Shown: positions 1 to 5,425 of the stretch, piece by piece | How the letters are laid out: the number at the start of each line of letters is the position of its first letter | How positions within the stretch are numbered: the first letter of the stretch is position 1 | Assembly (NCBI GenBank): GCA_016839955.1 | Contig: JAEOTI010000584.1 | Coordinates: 1-5,425, forward strand | Reading direction: 5' to 3' | Source of the DNA: Candidatus Hodarchaeota archaeon | Lineage (GTDB): Archaea > Asgardarchaeota > Heimdallarchaeia > Hodarchaeales > YT1-057 | Length of the DNA stretch: 5,425 nucleotides | Translations under genes and position numbers: made by a program | Notes under the pieces: generated by a model | What the model was told of the DNA's origin: nothing | What the model saw: the letters and a program-made list of their open reading frames with translations, nothing else | The model's database searches: none

Positions 1-240
1 GAATTGTATGCCCGCTTAGTAACCTTCATGACACCTACTGAAGAACTTAAAGCTTGGGCTGAAAAGATCGCTCAATTTTTCGTCAGTACAAAAGATTCAT
101 TAGAACATTATTGGGCATTAGACCCAAAAGAACAAGAGAAAGTCCTAAAAAATGCAGATCCTCATAAAATGGATATAAGTGAGTTTAAACAAGAGCTCTA
201 TTTTCACTACCGTGATTTAATCTATAGAAGTAAGCAGTGA
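1..240 (+). CDS. C-terminal fragment of an unrecognised protein
   Basis: The frame is open from the first base of the window to a TGA at 238-240, giving 79 residues of the end of a gene that begins upstream. The only internal ATG (28-30) would give a 70-residue protein, but no Shine-Dalgarno-like sequence precedes it, so a truncated larger gene is the better reading. The peptide looks entirely alpha-helical and highly charged, with several aromatic residues (Trp, Tyr, Phe). It has no cysteines, no membrane segment and no catalytic motif that I can name. It ends in a basic, Tyr-rich tail (HYRDLIYRSKQ). I do not recognise the family and assign no function. The next gene lies on the other strand, so context does not help. 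Confidence 0.6.
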   Translation, partial: ELYARLVTFMTPTEELKAWAEKIAQFFVSTKDSLEHYWALDPKEQEKVLKNADPHKMDISEFKQELYFHYRDLIYRSKQ

Positions 241-259
241 TGCCCAGTATTGCATTTGG

Positions 260-278
260 GATCCAGTAATAATGGATC
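260..278 (+). terminator. Weak hairpin after the first gene
   Basis: GATCCA (260-265) and TGGATC (273-278) form a perfect 6-bp stem around a 7-nt loop, 20 nt after the stop codon of the partial gene. No T-run follows, so this is not a typical intrinsic terminator. A 6-bp stem can arise by chance. It is listed only because of its position. Confidence 0.15.
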
Positions 279-408
279 ATTCTGCCATGTAAGCATCGTC
301 TTTCATCTACAATATGTCATCTCGATTTTTAATGGTCAAAATTTGAATCAATTAGTTCGTAAAAAGGGATATGACCAACATTCCGAGTTTGTTGTAGTCT
401 CCCCATCT

Positions 409-426
409 CTGTTAAGGTCTTAACAG
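409..426. repeat. Near-perfect palindrome just beyond the msrB stop
   Basis: CTGTTAAG (409-416) and CTTAACAG (419-426) are perfect reverse complements separated by two bases. As RNA this would fold as a 7-bp stem with a GGTC or GACC tetraloop. It lies 12 nt beyond the msrB stop codon on the msrB transcript side. No T-run follows on that strand, so it is not a classic terminator. It could instead be a 3' stabilising hairpin, a processing site or a dyad protein-binding site. I cannot choose between these. Confidence 0.4.
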
Positions 427-438
427 CATAATGGACGT

Positions 439-840
439 TCACTCGGTTTGCTCCTGAAATTCTAAAGCTGCCGAATTAATACAATAACGTAATCCAGTTG
501 GTTTTGGGCCATCCTCAAAAACATGCCCGAGATGCCCTCCACATTTCTGACACAGGACTTCAGTCCGTTTCATTCCATGATTAGTGTCAAGGTCTTCTTG
601 GATATTTTCTTCCTCTTTCGGAGCGGAAAAGCTTGGCCAACCACAACTGGATTCAAATTTTGTGTCAGAATCAAAAAGAGGTGTATTACAACCCGCACAC
701 TTGTAAATTCCATTCTTAAACGTGTTCCAATACTTTCCTGTAAAAGCCCGTTCTGTACCTTTTAATCGAAGAATTTTATACTGTTCAGCTGTCAATTTTT
801 CCTTCCAATCTTCTTCAGATATACGTTTATTGTGTCCCAT
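439..840 (-). CDS. msrB: Peptide-methionine (R)-S-oxide reductase MsrB
   Basis: This enzyme reduces the R-epimer of methionine sulfoxide in proteins back to methionine, normally using thioredoxin, in the cytosol. The 133-residue product matches a stand-alone MsrB (E. coli MsrB is about 137 residues). It has two CxxC zinc pairs (C48/C51 in CAGC and C97/C100 in CQKC) and the resolving cysteine C66 in SSCGWPSF. The catalytic cysteine C120 lies in [11 protein letters not shown], with H103, H106 and N122 in the usual places. It is therefore a two-cysteine, zinc-containing type with all key residues present, and it is a cysteine rather than a selenocysteine enzyme. The start is set at the ATG at 840. 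The frame extends to a TTG at 867, but those extra nine residues are not family-like, and AAGGTTGAT (853-845) sits at proper spacing before the ATG. The gene is divergent from the TPR gene and has no partner such as msrA or thioredoxin in view. Confidence 0.96.
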   Translation of the reverse strand: MGHNKRISEEDWKEKLTAEQYKILRLKGTERAFTGKYWNTFKNGIYKCAGCNTPLFDSDTKFESSCGWPSFSAPKEEENIQEDLDTNHGMKRTEVLCQKCGGHLGHVFEDGPKPTGLRYCINSAALEFQEQTE

Positions 841-844
841 AATG

Positions 845-853
845 ATCAACCTT
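845..853 (-). promoter_or_regulatory. Shine-Dalgarno site that fixes the msrB start
   Basis: Read on the minus strand this is AAGGTTGAT, close to the GGAGGTGAT complement of the 16S rRNA 3' end. The GG core lies 9 nt before the ATG at 840. It supports that ATG over the upstream TTG at 867, because the site would lie inside the coding frame if the TTG were used. Confidence 0.55.
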
Positions 854-917
854 TTTGGGAACCCCAATTATTTAACATACATTTATTCGGATGTAATTAC
901 TATAGGATAACTAAAAT

Positions 918-939
918 GACAGAAAAGATAACTTCTGTC
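918..939. repeat. 7-bp dyad in the msrB/TPR divergent promoter region
   Basis: GACAGAA (918-924) and TTCTGTC (933-939) are perfect reverse complements around an 8-nt spacer. The dyad lies 78 nt upstream of the msrB ATG and 41 nt upstream of the TPR gene start, within the 140-nt region both genes must use for transcription. It could be an operator acting on one or both genes, or a hairpin in the TPR leader. I see no clear promoter box that would decide which. Confidence 0.4.
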
Positions 940-965
940 TTTCTAACATATGATCCTCCTGAAAT

Positions 966-970
966 GAGGT
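966..970 (+). promoter_or_regulatory. Shine-Dalgarno site for the TTG-started TPR gene
   Basis: GAGGT lies 10 nt before the TTG at 981, and the wider string GAGGTTTGAT resembles the anti-16S consensus. An in-frame TGA at 972-974 rules out any start further upstream. The CCTC at 955-958 could pair with the GAGG at 966-969 as a weak 4-bp stem, which might mask the site slightly. Confidence 0.5.
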
Positions 971-980
971 TTGATTTTTC

Positions 981-2372
981 TTGGACTCAGAGAATTCTTT
1001 ACAGGAAAAAATTGAAACTACAAGAGATCTAGTCCAACGTGGAGAATTCTCAAAAGCTTCTCAATTACTCAATGAAATCGAAAATTTAGCGAAGGAAACA
1101 AATAAGATAATTAAATGTGATGTACTGTGTCAAAAAGGTAAAATTGCTTGGAGACAAGGCGATAACAAACAAGCTAAGAAATATCTTTCTGACGCCCTTA
1201 AAATTGGCAAAGAAATAGACTATAAGTATGGCCAAGCTTTTGCGATTAATATTTTAGGACATCTAGCTTTATATTCTCCCGATGAGAGACCGGAATCATT
1301 GGAACTATATCAAAAGGGGCTTAAATTATCTCAAGAAATGGAAGATTTCAAAGGGATAGGGATTTCTTATCACAATATTGCTATGTTTTATCATGAAGTT
1401 GGAGACTATGGTAAAGCTCAACATTATTATAACGAAGCATTGAGTGCTAGAGAGCAAGCAGGAGACTCTGTAGGTATTGGTTGGACCCAAACAAATCTCG
1501 GAGAATTATATAGAGCATTAGGCGATGTAAATCAGGCCATAAATGCATATGAACAAGCTAGGCATTTATTTGAAGTGGGAAATGATGTTACTGGTCGTTC
1601 TCTTGCTACACAAAATTTGGGAATTCTTTATTGGGGACTTGGTAAGAGTAAAAAATCAGAGTCATTACTTCTCGAGAGTCTATCCAGTTGGAATGAACTT
1701 AAAATTAAAAATAAAACCGTAGTTGAGAATTTAGCTATACTCGCGGAAATTCATGCCAGTTCAGGTCAAATTTCAATAGCTCACGATTTTTTAAGAGATG
1801 CTGAATCAATTGTTGAAGCAATTGGAATACCCCAAGCTAGAATGTACTTCCTTTTTGCTAAAGGAATTGTTTCTCGAAAAGAAGGAAACAACGCTAATGC
1901 AAAAGATTTCTTTACAGCATGTCTGGATGTAGCTCGTACTAACAATTTTTTCTTATATTCAATCCTTTCGCTTCTCCAACTTACAGAAATGTATCTAATC
2001 CAATATCGTCTCACTCTTGAAGAGGTTGACCTAGAACAAGCTCGTACAAAACTAATAGAAACAGCAAAACTTGCTCAACAAAAGGGAATGCAGGGAGTTA
2101 TTCTAGAAACCAAAATTATCCAAGGAATTCTAGAAAGCACTCAAATGAATTATCTAAAAAGTATAGAATTATTGAGAAAAGCTGTTGAGGATGCTTCACG
2201 TTGGAACTTTCTTAAATTAAAAGAATCTGCTGAATCTCATCTAATAAAAATACAAAAAATGCATAAAAAAGCAAAAGAAGCTTTTAAACCAACTGATCCT
2301 TCCAATCAAATTCAAGAAGTTATAGATTATGTAGCAAAATATCAACAGCTTCTTAAAGGGCTAAAAAACTAA
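981..2372 (+). CDS. Tetratricopeptide repeat (TPR) protein, cytosolic scaffold
   Basis: The product is 463 residues with no signal peptide, membrane segment or catalytic domain. It is built almost wholly of TPR helix pairs. Turn glycines recur near residues 60, 141, 181, 221, 262 and 302, with a degenerate turn near 100, giving a repeat of about 40 residues rather than the classical 34. Clear units include ISYHNIAMFYHEVGDYGKA (129-146) and TNLGELYRALGDVNQA (171-186). Residues 326-400 hold a more degenerate helical stretch, and 440-463 is a final amphipathic helix. The 40-residue spacing is typical of LGN/kinesin-light-chain-like TPR arrays, which bind peptides or proteins, so a scaffold or adaptor role is inferred; the partner is unknown. 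The start is TTG at 981: a stop lies three codons upstream, and the first in-frame ATG is more than 100 codons downstream, inside the repeats. It converges on the methyltransferase with a 35-nt gap. Many such proteins occur in Asgard archaea. Confidence 0.9.
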   Translation: MDSENSLQEKIETTRDLVQRGEFSKASQLLNEIENLAKETNKIIKCDVLCQKGKIAWRQGDNKQAKKYLSDALKIGKEIDYKYGQAFAINILGHLALYSPDERPESLELYQKGLKLSQEMEDFKGIGISYHNIAMFYHEVGDYGKAQHYYNEALSAREQAGDSVGIGWTQTNLGELYRALGDVNQAINAYEQARHLFEVGNDVTGRSLATQNLGILYWGLGKSKKSESLLLESLSSWNELKIKNKTVVENLAILAEIHASSGQISIAHDFLRDAESIVEAIGIPQARMYFLFAKGIVSRKEGNNANAKDFFTACLDVARTNNFFLYSILSLLQLTEMYLIQYRLTLEEVDLEQARTKLIETAKLAQQKGMQGVILETKIIQGILESTQMNYLKSIELLRKAVEDASRWNFLKLKESAESHLIKIQKMHKKAKEAFKPTDPSNQIQEVIDYVAKYQQLLKGLKN

Positions 2373-2407
2373 ATACTCTCTCAATAACGAGCCATACATG
2401 AAGGATA

Positions 2408-3742
2408 TCAAAGTAGTATCTCATTCTGTACAATTTTTATCAATTGAGGTAAAACGTGGATCTTTCTTACATTATGAAGTGTTTGAGACTCTTTGTATAG
2501 AGCAGTGCCAGCGAATTGCCATCCTTCCAATCCTTTTGCGATACAATAAACAAGTTGGATGATCGCTGTTAAATAGCCAACGATATGGGATTCTTCTTCC
2601 TCAAGGGATTTTCTTTGAGTTTTAATGCCTACAGATAAAGGGTCACGGAGTAGTCTGGGTGAAATTAGTCCTAAAGAAGTTCGATCTCTTAATCCTTCAG
2701 CTAGGATATTAATGGAAGGTTTATTCTTCTTTAGAAAATCGAGATATAATGAAAAACCTTCCTCAGTATCTTCCTCATATGTTTCAACGATTCTCTTAAT
2801 TTCAGGGAGTAAATTCTTACTGAAATCGATCGCAAATGTTTGTAACTCTGTTCCCCTCAAAATAACTTTTTCTTCCTTTACGTGTTGTTCGAATTGACTC
2901 TCTTGGAAACCTTCCAAGACCGTACCATGAACAAAAATATTCCCCCTCTGCCCAGCATCTCGTCCTTGATCATAATCATCAGTGAAAGAACAGGAGATAT
3001 TCCAACCAGCTGAGGCAAAGAATCTAGGTACAGCTTCTATGTGAAGTCCCCATTTGAAATACCTCGTGAAGGGACCAAACTCGAGCTCTGCTACTGCAGG
3101 AACACAAATATCTACAAACATTTGACTATTTTTAGTGCTTAGTTCTGCTGTTTTTTTGAATAGAGACGTTACAGCGTCTTTTTCTATATAATAAGCGAGA
3201 CCTTCGATTACCCAGAAAGTTGGAATCTTAGAAGAGAAGCCATTTTTTATTAGAATTGAAGACCACTTAGGATTTGATAAATCTACAGATATTCGAATAA
3301 GTTTACAAAATGGCTGATCCTCTTTCAATATTTTCTCTTTGTGATGGTTTATAATGGGAAGATCTAGTTCGAAAATCGTATGTGTATTAGTCTTGAGAGG
3401 TTCAAACCTATATGCACGTGTATCTAAACCAGCGCCTAAGAGAACAATTTGAGAAGTTGGATTTGAATAACACCAGGGAGTTAAAAGATTCTGTTCAATG
3501 TAATAAGAACGAATTATCGCATAATCAACCTGTGAGAAGTGCTTATGTTCGTCAATATAAGAAGTCAGATCACCTGCAAGACGTTTTGCAAAAGGATCAA
3601 AGATTAATGGTTGTTCAAGTTCACTTTCTTTCGCACGATAGTATGCCATGAGACGAGCTGTAAATGGGATTTCAGTAGTTTTTTCATCGTTTTCTTGTGT
3701 TTCTAATGATCGATCATTATTTTCTGTTGGTTTCTCCTTCAT
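2408..3742 (-). CDS. SAM-dependent methyltransferase, LCM/TIGR00027 family, with C-terminal extension
   Basis: Residues about 26-275 form a class I (Rossmann) methyltransferase of the leucine carboxyl methyltransferase-like family (Pfam LCM, TIGR00027 type). Visible landmarks are TARLMAYYRAKES (28-40), DPFAKRLAG (49-57) and the SAM-binding glycine motif VLLGAGLDTRAYR (100-112). They continue with the acidic ribose-contact region ELDLP (125-129), DLSNPKW (154-160) and EGLAYYI (180-186). All expected cofactor residues seem present, so activity is likely; relatives act on carboxyl groups of proteins or small molecules, but the substrate here cannot be told. The protein has 444 residues, against roughly 270-310 for the family. 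The extra residues, about 280-444, are charged and helical with a moderately hydrophobic stretch near 387-403, and match no domain I know. The first 24 residues are hydrophilic and probably disordered. The ATG at 3742 is preceded by a strong GAGGAG with 8-nt spacing. It lacks a signal peptide and should be cytosolic. The gene stands alone, convergent with the TPR gene and divergent from the DUF3160 gene. Confidence 0.88.
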   Translation of the reverse strand: MKEKPTENNDRSLETQENDEKTTEIPFTARLMAYYRAKESELEQPLIFDPFAKRLAGDLTSYIDEHKHFSQVDYAIIRSYYIEQNLLTPWCYSNPTSQIVLLGAGLDTRAYRFEPLKTNTHTIFELDLPIINHHKEKILKEDQPFCKLIRISVDLSNPKWSSILIKNGFSSKIPTFWVIEGLAYYIEKDAVTSLFKKTAELSTKNSQMFVDICVPAVAELEFGPFTRYFKWGLHIEAVPRFFASAGWNISCSFTDDYDQGRDAGQRGNIFVHGTVLEGFQESQFEQHVKEEKVILRGTELQTFAIDFSKNLLPEIKRIVETYEEDTEEGFSLYLDFLKKNKPSINILAEGLRDRTSLGLISPRLLRDPLSVGIKTQRKSLEEEESHIVGYLTAIIQLVYCIAKGLEGWQFAGTALYKESQTLHNVRKIHVLPQLIKIVQNEILL

Positions 3743-3749
3743 AAGGAAA

Positions 3750-3778
3750 ACTCCTCAGCTATTAAGGATTTTAGGAGT
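3750..3778 (-). promoter_or_regulatory. Methyltransferase Shine-Dalgarno site with a pairing partner upstream
   Basis: On the minus strand GAGGAG (3756-3751) is a strong ribosome binding site 8 nt before the ATG at 3742. The string AGGAGT covering it (3755-3750) is the exact reverse complement of ACTCCT (3778-3773), 17 nt upstream in the same transcript. A 6-bp stem would hide the Shine-Dalgarno site. The ribosome site is well supported. That the stem forms and regulates translation is inference. Confidence 0.6.
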
Positions 3779-3828
3779 AAGAACTAAACAAAAAACGCAT
3801 CATGTTCAACAATTTGCCCTAGTTCTTA
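3778..3828. repeat. 9-bp inverted repeat in the methyltransferase leader region
   Basis: TAAGAACTA (3778-3786) and TAGTTCTTA (3820-3828) are perfect reverse complements with a 33-nt spacer. On the methyltransferase transcript this stem would sit directly 5' of the ACTCCT/AGGAGT stem and share one base with it. A TATA-like TGCATATACT on the minus strand (3870-3861) would place a start near 3840, so the stem could lie at the very 5' end of the leader. A 9-bp repeat at this spacing is expected about once by chance in a window this size, so only the location makes it notable. Confidence 0.4.
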
Positions 3829-3966
3829 ATCGGTGGCAATAAGCATGAGACAATCAGAGTAGTATATGCAAAGAACAATGAAATCGTTTCTATATTCAAT
3901 CTCTATAATGGAAAACTAATAATTTTTTTGATATTTTTTCTATATAACTAAGATCAATATCCATAG

Positions 3967-3980
3967 TTTTATATATTTTA
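3967..3980 (+). promoter_or_regulatory. Candidate archaeal TATA box for the DUF3160 gene
   Basis: TTTTATATATTTTA fits the archaeal TATA-box pattern (TTTAWATA-like). It lies about 30-40 nt before the ATG at 4009, which would predict a start near 4000 and a very short leader. A second candidate, TATATAA at 3941-3947, would give a start near 3970 and a leader that includes the Shine-Dalgarno-like site. In such an A/T-rich stretch neither is certain. Confidence 0.35.
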
Positions 3981-3991
3981 ACATAATTAAT

Positions 3992-3999
3992 GAAGTGAT
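3992..3999 (+). promoter_or_regulatory. Shine-Dalgarno-like site for the DUF3160 gene
   Basis: GAAGTGAT matches GAGGTGAT in seven of eight bases and ends 9 nt before the ATG at 4009. An in-frame TGA at 3991-3993 limits upstream starts to a TTG at 4006, which is less likely than the adjacent ATG. Confidence 0.5.
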
Positions 4000-4008
4000 G
4001 GAATATTG

Positions 4009-5425
4009 ATGAAAGTTATTAGATCGATATTATTGTTATTTTTGTTCTTTGCATCTAATTTCTTATTAATACAACCTACTATTTCGCAGAATAGTTTGGA
4101 TGATCTTGAATACTTTGATTTAATGAACGATGCCTTCTCACTGACATCAGAAGAATTGGATTTGCTCGAAAAAAATGGATTTGTGGTTTTAAATCGAATG
4201 GGAACTGATGATGTGTTAGATGCTTATGATTATTATTGGATAAATGACCTTCCAATTATTATTACTTCAGACGTAATGCTACATGTTTGGCATCTCATCT
4301 TTGACAAGACGCTTGAGGAGTTAGAAGAAACAACTTTATACCCCCTTCTCAAGCGACTAACCAAAGAAATGAAAGAAAAAGCCCTAAGCCTTTTAGAAGA
4401 TTCAGATGGTTATCTTTCAACGGTAATTTACTGTTGTGTAACCGCAAAGCTACTTGATCCAGAGCTTACATATGATACATCAATTTCAAAGGCCATTAAC
4501 GAAATTTATTCTGCAATTTTGAAAGAACTATCTCTAGATCAGGCAATTTCCACTCTAACATCATCTTATACCCAACGTTTCATTGATGATTTTAGTCAAT
4601 ATGAGCCAAGAGGACATTATACACATTCTGAGGAATTAAAAAGATATTTTAGAGGATATAAATGGCTCTCACGGATTCCATTCTTCTTTGATGAATATAA
4701 AGGTGAAAAATACCTAAATACATCGGTTGATACCATGATTCGCTCCGCAGTAGAACTTACATGGATTTTAGGAGAAATAGAGATAGAAATGGAAGATAAA
4801 AAAATCTCTGGAATAGAAATTTGGCAAGATCTAAAGAATTTTCTTAATGTACTCGTAGGAAAAACCTATACAATTACACCAAAGCATATTGACGAAAAAT
4901 GCAGTAAATTGCTTGGCAAAACCAATTGGCATCCACGAGAAATGACATCATCTTTACTTAGTTTCTTAAAGAAATCAGTTTTAGATGATAAGGCAGTTCA
5001 TTCCCCTCTTTCTCCTTTTATTATAGATGCCCGTGCAATGAGCTCTGTATCTCCAAAAACTTTTGTTCTTTTCGGTGAACGATTAACTTTAGACACTTAT
5101 GCATTAAATCACCTTGTCTATCCCTATGTTGCTCTTCGTTTTTTACCAACTGGTTTGGAATTTCCTGCACTGGTTTTAGAATCAGAAAGGGCATTTGATC
5201 TTCTTCCAGATACTCTTACTACACGATCAGACTACATAATGACCTTTAACCAAACACAACTAGAATTAGAAAACTGGTCGGCTGATGAGAAACAATCTCT
5301 CCAGTGGAATTGGATTGAAACTTTAAAAACCTTAATGGAAATTGTACCAGGCTACTCTGGACCATGTGAACCTTACATTCCGTCTTTTATGAGGTCTAAA
5401 GCGTGGTTAGATGAGAAATTAACAA
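4009..5425 (+). CDS. Exported DUF3160 protein, N-terminal 472 residues
   Basis: The frame runs from the ATG at 4009 off the window end without a stop. Residues 1-26 form a signal peptide: a K/R-containing start, a hydrophobic core (about 6-22), and likely cleavage near the SQN at 26-28. There is no lipobox cysteine, so the mature protein is probably secreted or outside the cytoplasmic membrane. The rest matches DUF3160, a family of unknown function in bacteria and archaea. Recognisable blocks are LPIIITSDVMLHVWHLIFDK (81-100), YEPRGHYTHSEELKRYF (198-214), FGERLTLDTYALNHLVYPYV (355-374) and PSFMRSKAWLDEKL (458-471). Relatives usually continue after the last block with a conserved ASW...LRHDT region, so a sizeable C-terminal part (often some 200 residues or more) should lie just beyond the window. 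The conserved His, Asp, Arg and Trp positions suggest a binding or enzymatic site, but no reaction is established. The gene is divergent from the methyltransferase. Confidence 0.9.
   Translation, partial: MKVIRSILLLFLFFASNFLLIQPTISQNSLDDLEYFDLMNDAFSLTSEELDLLEKNGFVVLNRMGTDDVLDAYDYYWINDLPIIITSDVMLHVWHLIFDKTLEELEETTLYPLLKRLTKEMKEKALSLLEDSDGYLSTVIYCCVTAKLLDPELTYDTSISKAINEIYSAILKELSLDQAISTLTSSYTQRFIDDFSQYEPRGHYTHSEELKRYFRGYKWLSRIPFFFDEYKGEKYLNTSVDTMIRSAVELTWILGEIEIEMEDKKISGIEIWQDLKNFLNVLVGKTYTITPKHIDEKCSKLLGKTNWHPREMTSSLLSFLKKSVLDDKAVHSPLSPFIIDARAMSSVSPKTFVLFGERLTLDTYALNHLVYPYVALRFLPTGLEFPALVLESERAFDLLPDTLTTRSDYIMTFNQTQLELENWSADEKQSLQWNWIETLKTLMEIVPGYSGPCEPYIPSFMRSKAWLDEKLT

Larger units (their letters stand above)
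3866..4054. repeat. 13-bp perfect inverted repeat, one arm inside the DUF3160 coding start
   Basis: ATGCAAAGAACAA (3866-3878) is the exact reverse complement of TTGTTCTTTGCAT (4042-4054), 163 nt downstream. The left arm lies in the divergent intergenic region and the right arm lies in the signal-peptide codons of the DUF3160 gene. The flanking bases do not extend the match. Each arm carries the AAGAAC/GTTCTT hexamer also found in the neighbouring 9-bp repeat. Confidence 0.5.

Noticed and set aside
523..910. Open frames on the plus strand across msrB
   Set aside because: They lie antisense to a gene with all MsrB active-site and zinc motifs, and their translations are low-complexity and unlike any protein. 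They are shadows.
832..1032. Short plus-strand frame overlapping the divergent promoter and the TPR start
   Set aside because: It is in another frame from the TPR gene, covers both regulatory regions, and has no recognisable product.
1781..2014. Minus-strand frame inside the TPR gene
   Set aside because: It is antisense to clear TPR coding sequence, with no family resemblance.
2431..2446. CAATT/AATTG hairpin with a T5 run as a terminator for the TPR gene
   Set aside because: It has only 5 A/T-rich base pairs, the T-run lies in the loop rather than after the stem, and it sits within methyltransferase coding sequence.
3743..3840. A known SAM riboswitch upstream of the methyltransferase
   Set aside because: I could not find the conserved core or the multi-helix junction of any known SAM riboswitch class; only two simple stems are visible.
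2625..3842. Plus-strand frames across the methyltransferase and its leader
   Set aside because: They are antisense to, or in the leader of, a gene with intact SAM-binding motifs; their composition is not protein-like.
3904..3909. Perfect bacterial -10 box TATAAT upstream of the DUF3160 gene
   Set aside because: The position 17 nt upstream holds AAATCG-like sequence with no resemblance to TTGACA, and such hexamers are common in this A/T-rich stretch.
3743..4054. Inverted repeats as ends of an insertion sequence or a mobile element
   Set aside because: There is no transposase, no target-site duplication, and the enclosed DNA is a leader, a promoter and a gene start. Regulation or chance explains them better.

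Overview
This is an AT-rich window (about one third G+C by eye) carrying five protein genes that strictly alternate in strand: partial gene (+), msrB (-), TPR protein (+), methyltransferase (-), DUF3160 protein (+, cut by the window end). Because neighbours never share a strand, no operon is visible and each gene probably has its own promoter. No RNA gene, insertion sequence, CRISPR array or origin was seen.

The likely source is an archaeon. Short GGTGAT- or GAGG-type Shine-Dalgarno sites, TATA-like boxes before the last gene, a 40-residue-period TPR protein and an exported DUF3160 protein all fit. The mix of large TPR proteins and low G+C recalls Asgard archaea such as Heimdallarchaeota-like lineages. 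This is an impression from protein style, not proof, and a bacterium is not excluded.

Layout: 1-240 is the C-terminus of an unrecognised helical protein. 241-438 is non-coding, with a weak hairpin (260-278) and a near-perfect palindrome (409-426) just after the end of msrB. 439-840 (-) is msrB, a complete two-cysteine, zinc-binding methionine-R-sulfoxide reductase whose start is best placed at 840. 841-980 is a divergent promoter region with a 7-bp dyad. 981-2372 (+) is a cytosolic TPR protein starting at TTG. After a 35-nt convergent gap, 2408-3742 (-) is a class I SAM methyltransferase of the LCM/TIGR00027 family with an unusual C-terminal extension of about 160 residues. 3743-4008 is a divergent regulatory region, rich in inverted repeats and AAGAAC/GTTCTT hexamers. 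4009 to the end (+) is the N-terminal 472 residues of an exported DUF3160 protein.

No single pathway links the genes. MsrB repairs oxidised methionine, the TPR protein is probably a binding scaffold, and the targets of the methyltransferase and the DUF3160 protein are unknown. The features most worth a second look are the extended methyltransferase, its structured leader with a possible Shine-Dalgarno-sequestering stem, and the repeat-rich region it shares with the DUF3160 gene.
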